Assembly (NCBI RefSeq): GCF_000383855.1
Contig: NZ_KB912877.1
Coordinates: forward strand, 3,057,579-3,121,578
Reading direction: 5' to 3'
DNA: 64,000 nucleotides
Source: Methylobacter marinus A45
GTDB lineage: Bacteria; Pseudomonadota; Gammaproteobacteria; Methylococcales; Methylomonadaceae
Both the position numbers and the translations under genes were made by a program. Positions 8,951 through 18,105 of this stretch are shown here, in pieces. Below the pieces are notes generated by a model. The model did not search any database. It worked only from the letters and a program-made list of their open reading frames with translations, and was not told the DNA's origin. The stretch's first letter is position 1, and the number at the start of each line of letters is the position of its first letter.

Positions 8951-10228
8951 ATGAATGATCAGCGGCCAAAGCCGAGAACGCGAAGGGAGTTCCTGAGACT
9001 GGCCGGATTCACGGCGCTTGCTTTGGGCGCGAGTGAAACGCGTTCGGCGACGGACAGAAAAGCAATGAGATTCGATCAAGGCCTTGAATCATCCGGGACG
9101 GGTTCCCGCACCAACCCAACGATCACGCTATTTCTGTGCGGAGACGTGATGACCGGCCGGGGCATCGACCAGGTGCTGCCTCATCCCTCCGTCCCGAGGA
9201 TTCATGAGTTTTACATGAATTCCGCCCGGGGCTATGTGCAGATCGCCGAGGAAGCCAACGGCCCGATTCCGAAACCGGTCGGTTTCGACTATATCTGGGG
9301 GGATGCGCTTGAAGCGCTCCGGCGTGTCGCCCCGGATGCCCGCATCATCAACCTTGAAACGGCGGTGACGACCAGTTCTGACTTCTGGCCGGGGAAGGGC
9401 ATTCATTACCGGATGCACCCGGAAAACATGCCCTGCATTACGGCAGCGGATATCGACTGTTGCGTGCTGGCCAACAATCATGTCCTGGACTGGGGACATG
9501 CCGGCTTGAAGGAGACGTTGACCACGCTGGCCGACGCCAGTCTCAAGGTGGCGGGAGCGGGCCGGAACCAGCAGGAAGCCCAGGCGCCGGCGATTATCGA
9601 CCTGGCAGGGAAAGGCCGCGTGCTGGTGTTCGGCTTCGGCGATGACAGCAGCGGCATTCCCTGGGAGTGGGGCGCCCGCGGCGACAGTCCGGGCGTGAAT
9701 CTGCTGCCGGATTTATCCGAGCACACGGTGAGCCGTATCGCCGAGCGGATCTCGGGTCTCAAGCGGAAAGGCGATTGTGTGGTGGCCTCGATACACTGGG
9801 GCGGCAACTGGGGCTACAAGATATTGAATACGCACCGGGAATTCGCGCATCGGCTGATAGATCTGGCCCATGTGGACGTGGTGCACGGCCATTCATCGCA
9901 TCATCCCAAGGGCATCGAGGTCTATCAGGGCAAACCGATCATCTACGGCTGCGGCGACTTTCTGAACGATTATGAGGGTATCTCGGGCTATGAGGAATTC
10001 CGGGGCGATCTCTCTTTGATGTACTTTGTCACTCTGGATCCGGCGACAGGCGAGTTGGCCGACTTGATGATGTTGCCCATGCAAATCAAACGCTTCCGGT
10101 TGAATCACGCATCGCCCAAAGATGCGCTATGGCTGCAGCAGGAAGTGGACAGGGAAAGCCGGCTGCTGGGCGCGAGGGTCGAGCTGGTCGATAGCGACCG
10201 CCGTCTGGCCTTGTCGATCAGGCACTGA
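8951..10228 (+). CDS. CapA-family (poly-gamma-glutamate-type) metallophosphatase protein, Tat exported
   Basis: 425 residues. The N-terminus RTRREFLRLAGFTALALGAS is a twin-arginine signal, so the protein is exported folded. The CapA-type calcineurin fold follows: LFLCGDVMTGRGIDQ, then INLETAVTT, LANNHVLDWG and HWGGNWG, with the metal-site HGHSSHHPKG near 315 and GCGDFLNDYEG. CapA/PgsA proteins act in capsule polyglutamate synthesis, but single copies without pgsBC, as here, may act on other envelope polymers. The gene diverges from the phosphoribosyltransferase operon. Confidence 0.85.
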   Translation: MNDQRPKPRTRREFLRLAGFTALALGASETRSATDRKAMRFDQGLESSGTGSRTNPTITLFLCGDVMTGRGIDQVLPHPSVPRIHEFYMNSARGYVQIAEEANGPIPKPVGFDYIWGDALEALRRVAPDARIINLETAVTTSSDFWPGKGIHYRMHPENMPCITAADIDCCVLANNHVLDWGHAGLKETLTTLADASLKVAGAGRNQQEAQAPAIIDLAGKGRVLVFGFGDDSSGIPWEWGARGDSPGVNLLPDLSEHTVSRIAERISGLKRKGDCVVASIHWGGNWGYKILNTHREFAHRLIDLAHVDVVHGHSSHHPKGIEVYQGKPIIYGCGDFLNDYEGISGYEEFRGDLSLMYFVTLDPATGELADLMMLPMQIKRFRLNHASPKDALWLQQEVDRESRLLGARVELVDSDRRLALSIRH

Positions 10229-10375
10229 GCATGCAGCGGTTGACAGTTAAGCGCTGCAAACTTTAAAGTAATTTTGAAACAGCGGGTTGATTGACGCGTC
10301 TAAATGGCGCAAAAAGCTGAACGCTTAAAACAACCTGTTATCAATTCCATAACTTAATTAATAAGTGAAATCAAT

Positions 10376-10594
10376 ATGTCATCAGCATGGGCAGGCGGAA
10401 CCGACGCCATCATTGAGCGCATGGATCAAATGACCACGCTCTTTATCGAAGAAACGCGAAAGTCGATCTATACCGGCGAGTCGGCTGTCGAATGTGAAGA
10501 ATGCGGTGAGCCGATACCGGAAAGCCGCCGCAAGGCTATTGCCTGCAAGTATTGTCTGGCCTGCCAGACGGCACTGGAAAAAAATTCCAGATAA
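10376..10594 (+). CDS. DksA/TraR-type C4 zinc-finger protein, small
   Basis: 72 residues. The C-terminal CEECGEPIPESRRKAI followed by CKYCLAC is the four-cysteine zinc finger of the DksA/TraR family. The coiled-coil part is reduced to one short helix, so this is TraR-sized and could reach the RNA polymerase secondary channel, as TraR does without ppGpp. Whether it does so here is inference. It stands alone after a 147-base gap. Confidence 0.8.
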   Translation: MSSAWAGGTDAIIERMDQMTTLFIEETRKSIYTGESAVECEECGEPIPESRRKAIACKYCLACQTALEKNSR

Positions 10595-10676
10595 GGCCGG
10601 GCGCACGGCCGGCAGGACCGGCCGGTCAATGGAATGGGCTTGATTGCCGCAAAGCGAATGTTAAGCCTGGTCCATT

Positions 10677-11582
10677 TCAATCACTGCCTTCATCCAGCAG
10701 ATCAAGAATCTCGGCATCAACTTGAACATCAAATTTCCTGGCAAATAAGTGGCCTGAATCCTTTAAACGTTGGTAATCATGTTTGGTAAGAATTTCCGGA
10801 TGCGCGCCTTTTTTCGACCAATCCGTAAAGCGCAGTTCGTCATTCACGACGGTATTTCCCATGCTGGAATTCATCATTACCGTTTGAAAAAACATTTCAT
10901 CGGCATTTGTTGTCCGAGTATAGAAGTTCACTATCCGTTGTCCCAGATCCGTTTTTACGAACTGGTCGATATAAGTGATGCCGCTGCGGGCAAGAATGAT
11001 CGCCGCGGAACCGCCGTAAAATCGGTAACCGCCGGGCAATTTGCGCGGTTTGAAGGAAAAAAAGGGCATGATCGGCTTTAAAAGTCTTGGCGGGGAATCG
11101 CGCCCGGCAAAGGGGGGATAGACCAGGGTTTTACTGCCCAGTTGGAAATGATAAAGCTCCACGCGGTTCAGCCCGCCGCGTCCCGGCCAATGTTCATACG
11201 GCAAGGTGAAATGATCCAGAAACTGTTTGCCCTGATGGTTTTCGAAGAAAGCATGAATGCGGTCATTGCTCTGTAGCGGGTAGTCCTGCCCGCTCATATA
11301 AATTAAAAAATCGCACTTTAAGTCATGCGCTTCAATATAGTGAATAGCGTTAAGCGACACCTGGGTCAGCCCCCATGCGCCCCAATATACGGTTTCTCTT
11401 TTTATGAAGTAACAGTTGGGATAATCCCTGAGAGCCTGCTGTGCGCCTGTCAGGTAATCCTCGTCGGTTTTCTTGTCGATATGAATTAAAAATTGAACAT
11501 TCGGCGCATTCAAACGATTGACAAGGCGAATCATTTGCTCAAGGTTTTTGTAAGCAATAACCAGATAGACAATGTTAACCAT
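10677..11582 (-). CDS. Glycosyltransferase family 14 (core-2/I-branching type)
   Basis: 301 residues. The N-terminus VNIVYLVIAYKNLEQMIRLV and the HIDKKTD stretch match the start of the GT14 fold, followed by VYWGAWGLTQVSLNAI and LIYMSGQDYPLQSN, the family's SGxDxPL motif. Bacterial members are beta-GlcNAc or xylosyltransferase-like enzymes that add branching sugars to surface glycans. No signal peptide is visible, so it should be cytosolic or peripheral. No polysaccharide locus surrounds it; the acceptor is unknown. Confidence 0.82.
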   Translation of the reverse strand: MVNIVYLVIAYKNLEQMIRLVNRLNAPNVQFLIHIDKKTDEDYLTGAQQALRDYPNCYFIKRETVYWGAWGLTQVSLNAIHYIEAHDLKCDFLIYMSGQDYPLQSNDRIHAFFENHQGKQFLDHFTLPYEHWPGRGGLNRVELYHFQLGSKTLVYPPFAGRDSPPRLLKPIMPFFSFKPRKLPGGYRFYGGSAAIILARSGITYIDQFVKTDLGQRIVNFYTRTTNADEMFFQTVMMNSSMGNTVVNDELRFTDWSKKGAHPEILTKHDYQRLKDSGHLFARKFDVQVDAEILDLLDEGSD

Positions 11583-11664
11583 TTTCGCCCCTATCTTGAT
11601 GAGAATCCGCCCGGCCTGCGCTCTTTCAGCGGTGCAGGCCGGGGTGATGACGCCGGTCTTCCGG

Positions 11665-12132
11665 CTACATCTGCGACTGCAAATAGTTCTCCAGACCGAT
11701 TCTGTCGATCAGGTTCAGTTGCTGCTCCAGCCAATGAGCGTGGTCGTCCTCGGTATCCTGCAGCATGCCTTCCAGCATCTCGCGCGTGACATAGTCGTTG
11801 ACCGATTCGCAATAGGCGATGACGTCCTTCAGGGCGCTGATCACGCTCATTTCCACGTCGAGATCGTTTTTCAGCATGGCCGGCACCGTGCCGCCGACGG
11901 TCAGAGGATTGCGGACCGACAGATTCGGTACGCCCTCAAGGAACAGAATGCGCTTGATCAGGGAGTCGGCATGGCCCGTTTCGTCCTGCATTTCATGATT
12001 GATGCGCTCGTACAGTTTGGTGAAGCCCCAGTTTTCGTACATGCGCGAATGGATAAAATACTGATCCATGGCGGTCAATTCGCCGGCCAGTAACTGATTC
12101 AACTGGTCGATGACCTGATTGTTGCTTTTCAT
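11665..12132 (-). CDS. bfr: Bacterioferritin, subunit type lacking the haem-ligand methionine
   Basis: 155 residues, a full-length bacterioferritin that stores iron in a 24-mer. Ferroxidase ligands are all present by alignment with E. coli Bfr: Glu in AGELTAMDQY, Glu and His in MQDETGHAD, Glu in DLDVEMSV, and Glu/His in QDTEDDH. The position of the haem-binding methionine (DEMKHAD in E. coli) is threonine here, as in the alpha-type subunits of two-subunit bacterioferritins. A beta partner should therefore exist elsewhere, or the shell is haem-poor. Nitrogenase-making cells have a high iron demand, but direct linkage to nif is not shown. Confidence 0.9.
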   Translation of the reverse strand: MKSNNQVIDQLNQLLAGELTAMDQYFIHSRMYENWGFTKLYERINHEMQDETGHADSLIKRILFLEGVPNLSVRNPLTVGGTVPAMLKNDLDVEMSVISALKDVIAYCESVNDYVTREMLEGMLQDTEDDHAHWLEQQLNLIDRIGLENYLQSQM

Positions 12133-12247
12133 AAAATCACCTTGTGCTTAATGCTTGTTGTTTATTGTTGTCAGGCGGGACATGCGTGTGGCATCAGCGG
12201 CAGATTAAAACCTAAACCGAGTCCTGTCAAAGCGCAGCGGCTCCTTT

Positions 12248-13828
12248 CTATTCCTGCAAATGCGCATAAGCCGGCAGCGTCTGTATCCGCTTGTCTTCCA
12301 GCGGCGTGCCGACGGTAAAATGGTACAGGCTCTGGAACCGGTCGTCCTTGATGCCGAAAATTTCATGCACGCTGTCGTCAAAATAGCAGCCGATGCCGGT
12401 GCCGCGCACGCCTGCCGCTTCGGCTTCCAGATACAGCGCCTGGCCGATCAGCCCGCACTCCCAGAACAGGCGCCGGTAGGTCCAGGGCTGATCGGCGAGG
12501 TTGAATTCGGCGACCATGGCCAGGCTGAAGGCGCTGTTGCTGGCTATCGCCTGGTGGCAGGACAGCGATTTGGCGATCTGCCGGCAATCGCCCATATAGA
12601 GATGATACAACGGCAGGATGTCCGATACCGGTTGCCAGTCAAAGTCCGCAAGCGTGGCCGCCTGTAGCGGTTCGATGGCGTCAGGCGCGCGGGGCAGGGC
12701 ATACAGCCCGGGCGCCAGGCCTTCAACGTGGTGGACGAAGATAAACAGATGGACTTTCGCCGGCCATCGCCACAGGTCGAAAGGCGGCTTGCGGCCCGGC
12801 AGGACCGCGCTCAGCAGCCGGAAAAAATCGGCCCGCGGCAGGGTGGTCTTACCATCGAAATGCTGGGCGCTGCGGCGCTGGCGAATGATGGCCGTTGCCG
12901 TTTGCCGGCAGGATGTGTTGACGACCGGCTGTGGCTCGGCCTGCCAGCGCGGTTCCCCGGTGCGCGGCTTGGCCGCCGCGGCGGCTACTTCGTCTATGAC
13001 CGGCCATTTGTACATGTGATAGGCGTTCAGACTGCGCGCCCGGCCTGACCAGGCAGCCGATTGTTGGATTTCCGACAAAGTATCGATTCCAAACGAGCAG
13101 GCGTCGGCAGTCGTGCGTATGCGGCAGATCACGTCGGGCAATTCCCGCTCATTCGGTTTGAAATCCTCAAGCCGGTCAAGCCCCAGCAGCGCGGCTATGT
13201 CGTCATCGGCGTATTCGGCCAGCAATTCGACCGACCAGCCCAAGGCGGCCGCGGCATAGCGCAAGGCGCCCAGCGCATGGCCGATATCATGCTGGCAGTA
13301 GCGGTAAGCCCGCTCGCCGTATTTCCAGGCTTCGCGCCAGTGCAGCGAACTGAGGCCGATCAGGATGCCGGCATTGTCCAGGTCAGCGGTAAACAGGGCG
13401 CGCCGCTCCAGATGGTGATCATGGCTGACGTAATGGTAAACGCCCGGCTGGATCAGCGAGCTGTCGGTATTGATCAGATAGGCCTCGGTCGGATGCAGGT
13501 TGCCGCTGGACGGATTGCAGCGCAGGGCCCAGCGGTCCGGGCCGTACTGTTTCCAGGCCGACAGGCCGAAGGACAGCTCCAGCAGCAACCCCAGCGTCTT
13601 CAGGGTCAATGGCTGGGGTTCGATGGCCTGGGGACTATCCAGTTCGGTAAACAGGACGGGCAGTTCGGCGCCCGGCTCGGGCAGCGGCACCGATTCGCAG
13701 CCGGCAAAGCGCCGGTACGGATCGGGCTGGTCGTCCCAGTCCAGCGTTTCCGGGCCTTTTGCATAGCGCTCCAGCTGGTGTTTGGTGCGATGGTGGTAGT
13801 TGATAACGGTCTGTGTTTGCTCGTTCAT
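12248..13828 (-). CDS. SagB/ThcOx-type flavin oxidoreductase, tandem nitroreductase domains
   Basis: About 526 residues from MNEQTQTVINYHHRTKHQLE; an alternative ATG 10 codons upstream at 13858 lies in a repeat. The start block YHHRTKHQLERYAKGPETLDW is characteristic. Two nitroreductase-like halves are seen: residues about 75-250 (LGLLLELSFGLSAWKQ, NLHPTEAYLI) and about 310-515 (IRQRRSAQHFDGKTTLPRADFF, GIGCYFDDSVHEIFGI). SagB proteins are FMN-dependent dehydrogenases that oxidise azolines in modified peptides, but stand-alone tandem forms have no proven substrate. No cyclodehydratase or precursor peptide is adjacent. It lies next to a NifZ-like gene and transcribes away from it. Confidence 0.83.
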   Translation of the reverse strand: MNEQTQTVINYHHRTKHQLERYAKGPETLDWDDQPDPYRRFAGCESVPLPEPGAELPVLFTELDSPQAIEPQPLTLKTLGLLLELSFGLSAWKQYGPDRWALRCNPSSGNLHPTEAYLINTDSSLIQPGVYHYVSHDHHLERRALFTADLDNAGILIGLSSLHWREAWKYGERAYRYCQHDIGHALGALRYAAAALGWSVELLAEYADDDIAALLGLDRLEDFKPNERELPDVICRIRTTADACSFGIDTLSEIQQSAAWSGRARSLNAYHMYKWPVIDEVAAAAAKPRTGEPRWQAEPQPVVNTSCRQTATAIIRQRRSAQHFDGKTTLPRADFFRLLSAVLPGRKPPFDLWRWPAKVHLFIFVHHVEGLAPGLYALPRAPDAIEPLQAATLADFDWQPVSDILPLYHLYMGDCRQIAKSLSCHQAIASNSAFSLAMVAEFNLADQPWTYRRLFWECGLIGQALYLEAEAAGVRGTGIGCYFDDSVHEIFGIKDDRFQSLYHFTVGTPLEDKRIQTLPAYAHLQE

Positions 13829-13902
13829 ATTTAATGATATTGTTAAATGCTGCTCCATGGGTCGGCTGGGTTGGAGCCTTAGCGAAAAGCCGGCATAAAA
13901 AA

Positions 13903-14190
13903 CTACGAAAGTTCAAACCCGCCCGGCATCGTCTCATGCCGGCTCTCCACGGTCAGATCCTCGGCCCAGCATCCGATCGGGCTGCCCAGGGTCATGTTCT
14001 TGTCTTCAAAGCGTACCAGAAAAACGCTGCGTTCCGGTTGCTCCTCCACGTGGCCAATCATGGTGATGACGCCGCGCGCGCCGGCTTCGGCCAGCACTTC
14101 GCCTTCCAGGCCATTCGGTATGGAGCCGTCATCGGTGATCGCGTGAGCGGCAAAAACAACATCGCCTATATCCAGATCTTCTATTCTCAT
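13903..14190 (-). CDS. Small NifZ-like nitrogen-fixation protein
   Basis: 95 residues. The core GDVVFAAHAITDDGSIPNGL, GEVLAEAGARGVITMIGHVE and SVFLVRFEDKNMTLGSPIGC has the same order of blocks as NifZ (GEAVRVTRNIRNDGTYPG, GSVGNVVEVGTFL, VIFTVHF), suggesting a single SH3-like NifZ fold. A GGAGAT box precedes the ATG. It diverges from nif operon 1 and its start is only 30 bases from a NifA-type site, so co-regulation is plausible, though no RpoN promoter was found in its direction. Confidence 0.6.
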   Translation of the reverse strand: MRIEDLDIGDVVFAAHAITDDGSIPNGLEGEVLAEAGARGVITMIGHVEEQPERSVFLVRFEDKNMTLGSPIGCWAEDLTVESRHETMPGGFELS

Positions 14191-14220
14191 GATTTATCTC
14201 CTCAAAGCTTCCGGTTGTTT

Positions 14221-14236
14221 TGTAGTAAAGCCTACA
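14221..14236. promoter_or_regulatory. NifA upstream activator sequence
   Basis: TGTAGTAAAGCCTACA is an exact TGT-N10-ACA site. It lies 108 bases upstream of the -24/-12 promoter at 14345, the usual working distance for NifA bound upstream and looped to RpoN polymerase. Confidence 0.85.
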
Positions 14237-14344
14237 AAGTGTACGTGATTGTTAGTTTAGAACCTGTTCCCGCCCCGCCTTACATCCTAAGCATGCTTTA
14301 TTTATTCTTTATTAAACAACGCATTAAATAATTAAAAAAGCTGA

Positions 14345-14360
14345 TGGCATACAGGTTGCT
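14345..14360 (+). promoter_or_regulatory. RpoN (sigma-54) promoter of nif operon 1
   Basis: TGGCATACAGGTTGCT has the invariant GG and GC ten bases apart and matches TGGCAC-N5-TTGCA at all but two positions. Transcription should start near 14372, giving a short leader before iscA, whose CAGGAGA box precedes the ATG at 14406. Confidence 0.85.
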
Positions 14361-14405
14361 ATAAGTGTTTACAAGAACGATGCCAAACCCATTCAGGAGA
14401 CTTAC

Positions 14406-14735
14406 ATGATTACATTAACTGAAAACGCTATTAACGCTGTTGGGCGTTTTATCGCCGGCTCCGACAAGCCAACCGCCGGCTTACGGATTGAAGTAACCGA
14501 TGGCGGCTGTTCCGGTCTGCAATACGGTTTGAAACTCGAAGACAATCAGAACGAAGAAGATACCGTTATCGATTGCGGAAGCGTCAAGGTCTTTGTCGGG
14601 CCTGACAGCATGCCAATGCTGGACGGCATGTCTGTCGATTTTATCGACAGCCTGGAAGGATCAGGGTTCAAGTTCAGCAACCCTAACGCCGTTAAAAGTT
14701 GTGCCTGCGGCACGTCGTTTAATACGTGCTCTTAA
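14406..14735 (+). CDS. iscA: Nif-type A-type iron-sulfur carrier IscA
   Basis: 109 residues, the normal length. The three cysteines that hold the cluster are present: one in TDGGCSGLQYGL near residue 35 and the pair in SCACGTSF near 100. A-type carriers receive or pass on Fe-S clusters; the nif-linked copy (IscA-nif) works with NifU and NifS. It is the first gene after the RpoN promoter and is followed 35 bases later by nifU, which has its own GGAGG box. Confidence 0.92.
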   Translation: MITLTENAINAVGRFIAGSDKPTAGLRIEVTDGGCSGLQYGLKLEDNQNEEDTVIDCGSVKVFVGPDSMPMLDGMSVDFIDSLEGSGFKFSNPNAVKSCACGTSFNTCS

Positions 14736-14770
14736 CAGCCCTAATTTATTATTTTCTGGAGGATTAAACG

Positions 14771-15670
14771 ATGTGGGATTACTCAGAAAAAGTCCAAGAA
14801 CATTTTTTCAACCCTAAAAATGCCGGGGCTGTTGCTGATGCGAATGCGATCGGCGAGGTCGGCTCAATCAGTTGCGGCGATGCGTTGAGACTGACGCTGC
14901 GCGTTAACGAGGAAACCGAGACTATCGAGGATGCCGGTTTCCAGACTTTCGGCTGCGGCTCCGCGATCGCCTCGTCCTCGGTGCTGACCGAAATCATCAA
15001 GGGCCTGACGCTGGACGAGGCGCTGAAAGTGACCAACCAGGATATCGCCAACGAGCTGGACGGCCTGCCGCCGGAAAAAATGCACTGTTCGGTCATGGGA
15101 CGCGAAGCCCTGCAGGCCGCCGTGGCGAACTATCGCGGCGAGGAATGGAAGGACGATCATGAAGAAGGCGCGCTGATCTGCAAATGCTTTGCGATCGATG
15201 CCGTCATGATCGAGGAAATGGTCGTGGCCAATAACCTGCGCACGGTCGAGGATGTCACCAACTTCACCAAAGCGGGCGGCGGCTGCGCGGCCTGCCATGA
15301 AGACATCGAGGGCATCCTGACGAAAGTGCTGGCCGAGCGGGGCGAGAAATTCGACCCGAACGCCGCGCCGATTGAGGTGGCCGCGTCGGCCAAGGAAAAA
15401 ATGCCGATGACCAACTTGCAACGCATCAAGAAAATTGAAGAGGTGCTGGATAAGTTAAGGCCGCAACTGATGGCTGACGGCGGCAATGTGGAACTGGTCG
15501 AAGTCATCGGTAACACCGCCTATGTCAACATGACCGGTGCCTGCAGCGGCTGCCAGATGGCCGCGATGACGATCGGCGGCATTCAGCAACGGCTGATGGA
15601 AGAACTGGGCGAATTCATCAAGGTCGTCCCCGCGTCACAAATGCCCAAAGCCGCTGCGGCAGGAGCGTAA
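14771..15670 (+). CDS. nifU: NifU iron-sulfur scaffold protein
   Basis: 299 residues with the full three-part NifU layout. The N-terminal IscU-like domain (about 1-125) has the cluster cysteines in [21 protein letters not shown] and MHCSVMG. The central BFD-like [2Fe-2S] domain (about 130-180) has CKCFAI and [11 protein letters not shown]. The C-terminal NfuA-like domain (about 215-290) ends with the [13 protein letters not shown] CxxC. It builds [4Fe-4S] clusters for nitrogenase with sulfur from NifS, whose gene starts 4 bases after the nifU stop. Confidence 0.97.
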   Translation: MWDYSEKVQEHFFNPKNAGAVADANAIGEVGSISCGDALRLTLRVNEETETIEDAGFQTFGCGSAIASSSVLTEIIKGLTLDEALKVTNQDIANELDGLPPEKMHCSVMGREALQAAVANYRGEEWKDDHEEGALICKCFAIDAVMIEEMVVANNLRTVEDVTNFTKAGGGCAACHEDIEGILTKVLAERGEKFDPNAAPIEVAASAKEKMPMTNLQRIKKIEEVLDKLRPQLMADGGNVELVEVIGNTAYVNMTGACSGCQMAAMTIGGIQQRLMEELGEFIKVVPASQMPKAAAAGA

Positions 15671-15673
15671 GCC

Positions 15674-16882
15674 ATGAACGCCATCTATCTCGATAACAAT
15701 GCCACCACGCGGGTTGATCCGCTGGTGGTTGAAGCGATGTTGCCGTACTTCACCGAACAGTTCGGCAACCCGTCATCCATCCACCGCTTCGCCGACGGCG
15801 TCGCCAAGGGCATCAAGCAGGCGCGCCACCAGGTTCAGGAGTTGATAGGCTGCGAACACGATTCGGAGATCATCTTCACTTCCTGCGGCACCGAATCCGA
15901 CTCGACGGCTATTTTGTCCGCCATCAAGGCGCAGCCTGACAGAAAGGAAATCATTACCACGACGGTCGAGCATCCGGCCATATTGAGCCTGTGCGAGTAT
16001 CTGGAAAAAGAAGGCTACACCATCCACCGGATGCCCGTGGACAAGATCGGGCGCCTGGATCTGGACGCTTACAAGAGCCTGTTGTCCGATCGTGTCGCCA
16101 TCGTCTCGGTCATGTGGGCCAACAACGAAACCGGCACGCTGTTCCCGGTCGTGGAAATGGCCGAGATGGCCCATGCCGCCGGCGTCATGTTCCACACTGA
16201 CGCGGTCCAGGCGGTCGGCAAGATTCCGATGATGCTGAAGGACACCAAGATCGACATGCTGTCGTTGTCCGGCCACAAGCTGCACGCGCCCAAAGGCATC
16301 GGCGTGCTGTACCTGCGGCGCGGCACGCGATTCCGTCCGTTGCTGCGCGGCGGCCATCAGGAGCGCGGACGGCGCGCCGGCACCGAAAATTCGGCGGCCA
16401 TCGTCGGCCTCGGCAAAGCCTGCGAACTGGCGCTGGCGAATATCGAACACGAGAACACCGTAGTCAAAGCCATGCGCGACCGGCTGGAACGCAGCATTGT
16501 CGAGCTGATCCCGAACTGCTTTATCACCGGCGACGTCGAAAACCGCCTGCCCAACACCACCGATATCGCGTTTGAATATATCGAGGGCGAAGCCATTCTG
16601 ATGCTGCTGAACAAAGCCGGCATCGCCGCCTCCAGCGGCTCGGCCTGCACCTCGGGATCGCTGGAGCCGTCGCATGTGATGCGGGCCATGGATATCCCTT
16701 ATACGGCCGCGCACGGCACCATTCGCTTCTCGTTCTCGCGCTACAACACGATGGAGGAAGTCGACGAGGTGCTGAAAGTGATGCCCGACATCGCCGCCAA
16801 CCTGCGTAAGCTGTCGCCTTACTGGGACGGCAACGGACCGGTCGCCAATCCTGAGCAGGCGTTCCAGCCGACGTATGCATGA
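15674..16882 (+). CDS. nifS: NifS cysteine desulfurase
   Basis: 402 residues. The PLP-binding lysine is in SLSGHKLHAPKGIG near 205 and the catalytic cysteine in SGSACTSGSLEPSHVM near 325; the SGSACTSGS loop is that of group I desulfurases. The N-terminus YLDNNATTRVDPLVVEAMLP is diagnostic. It supplies sulfur to NifU. The gene is tightly coupled to nifU and followed by a palindromic repeat before nifV. Confidence 0.97.
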   Translation: MNAIYLDNNATTRVDPLVVEAMLPYFTEQFGNPSSIHRFADGVAKGIKQARHQVQELIGCEHDSEIIFTSCGTESDSTAILSAIKAQPDRKEIITTTVEHPAILSLCEYLEKEGYTIHRMPVDKIGRLDLDAYKSLLSDRVAIVSVMWANNETGTLFPVVEMAEMAHAAGVMFHTDAVQAVGKIPMMLKDTKIDMLSLSGHKLHAPKGIGVLYLRRGTRFRPLLRGGHQERGRRAGTENSAAIVGLGKACELALANIEHENTVVKAMRDRLERSIVELIPNCFITGDVENRLPNTTDIAFEYIEGEAILMLLNKAGIAASSGSACTSGSLEPSHVMRAMDIPYTAAHGTIRFSFSRYNTMEEVDEVLKVMPDIAANLRKLSPYWDGNGPVANPEQAFQPTYA

Positions 16883-16890
16883 TAGAAAAT

Positions 16891-16952
16891 GTAGGGTACG
16901 CACCGCGTACCTTGATTAAAACTCAACAAATGGTACGCGGTGCGTACCCTAC
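16891..16952. repeat. Palindromic repeat (family R1) between nifS and nifV
   Basis: Two perfect 21-base arms, gtagggtacgcaccgcgtacc at 16891-16911 and its complement at 16932-16952, enclose a 20-base AT-rich loop. The same arm sequence recurs near 19633, 28858 and 33681. In RNA it would form a strong hairpin, but no T-run follows, so it is more likely an mRNA-processing or attenuating element than a terminator. Confidence 0.85.
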
Positions 16953-16959
16953 GTGAATT

Positions 16960-18105
16960 ATGAACACTCAACCTCGCACCATCATCATTGACGACACCAC
17001 GCTCAGGGACGGCGAGCAATCGGCCGGCGTCGCCTTTTCGCTGGAGGAAAAGCTGGCGATTGCCAGCCAGCTGGCGGCGTTGGGTGTGCCGGAACTGGAA
17101 ATCGGTATTCCGGCCATGGGCGAGTTTGAGCGCGAGGAGATCAAAGCCATCGCGGCCCTGGGGTTGCCCTCGAAACTGCTGGTCTGGTCCAGAATGCGGC
17201 GCGAGGATTTGCGGGCCTGCCTGAATCTTAATGTCGATAAAGTCGATTTGTCGATTTCAGCGTCGGACCAGCATATCAAACACAAGCTGAAACAAAGCCG
17301 GTCATGGGTGCTCAAGACCATTGCCGCCTGTGTCCGCGAAGCGCGCGACCTGGGCCTGGAGGTCTGTGTCGGCATGGAAGACGCCTCGCGCGCCGATACC
17401 GGGTTTCTGATAAAAATGGCCGAAGCCGCCCAAAAAGCGGGAGCAAGCCGCATCCGCTTCGCCGATACGGTCGGCATCATGGAACCGTTCGGCGTGTTTG
17501 CAACGATCAAGACCCTGCGTGCCGCAACCGATCTGGAAATCGAAATGCACGCGCACGACGATCTGGGGCTGGCCACGGCCAATACCCTGGCCGCGGCCAT
17601 GGCCGGTGCCACCCATCTGAACACCACGGTCAACGGACTGGGCGAGCGGGCCGGCAATGCCGCGCTGGAAGAAGTCGTGGTCGGTCTGAAGCAGCTATAC
17701 GGCCTCGAAACCGGGATCGATCTGTCCCGGTTCACCGTTGTATCCGAGCTGGTCGCCAGCGCTTCCGGCGATGCCATCGGCAGTCGCAAGAGCCTGATCG
17801 GCAAGGCCGTATTCAGTCATGAAGCGGGCATCCATGTCGACGGCCTGCTGAAAGACCCGAACAATTATCAGGGCGTCGATCCGGCTATCGTCGGACGCAG
17901 CCACCAACTGGTCCTGGGCAAGCACTCGGGCACGCGCGGCGTCATGCATGCCTATCGACAATTGGGCATTCAACTGACGCGCCTGCAGGCGCAGCAACTG
18001 CTGACCGAGGTCCGCCTGTTCGTCAGCCGGACGAAAACCTCGCCGACCGCTGCCGACCTGAACCAGTTTCATCAAAATCTCTCCGGAGGCTATTGCTATG
18101 AATGA
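16960..18105 (+). CDS. nifV: Homocitrate synthase NifV
   Basis: 381 residues. It condenses acetyl-CoA with 2-oxoglutarate to homocitrate, the organic ligand of FeMo-co. The start IIIDDTTLRDGEQSAGVAFS carries the metal-site Asp and Arg-Asp motif, EMHAHDDLGLATANTL holds the metal histidines, and NTTVNGLGERAGNAALEEVV is the second HMGL-family signature. The palindrome ends 7 bases before the ATG, close to the expected ribosome-binding site. The stop overlaps a 56-codon ORF. Confidence 0.95.
   Translation: MNTQPRTIIIDDTTLRDGEQSAGVAFSLEEKLAIASQLAALGVPELEIGIPAMGEFEREEIKAIAALGLPSKLLVWSRMRREDLRACLNLNVDKVDLSISASDQHIKHKLKQSRSWVLKTIAACVREARDLGLEVCVGMEDASRADTGFLIKMAEAAQKAGASRIRFADTVGIMEPFGVFATIKTLRAATDLEIEMHAHDDLGLATANTLAAAMAGATHLNTTVNGLGERAGNAALEEVVVGLKQLYGLETGIDLSRFTVVSELVASASGDAIGSRKSLIGKAVFSHEAGIHVDGLLKDPNNYQGVDPAIVGRSHQLVLGKHSGTRGVMHAYRQLGIQLTRLQAQQLLTEVRLFVSRTKTSPTAADLNQFHQNLSGGYCYE

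Noticed and set aside
15773-16903. Long minus-strand reading over nifS
   Set aside because: It is the antisense shadow of nifS in GC-rich codons and has no family similarity. The same applies to long opposite readings over prs, clpX, nifE and the SagB-type gene.
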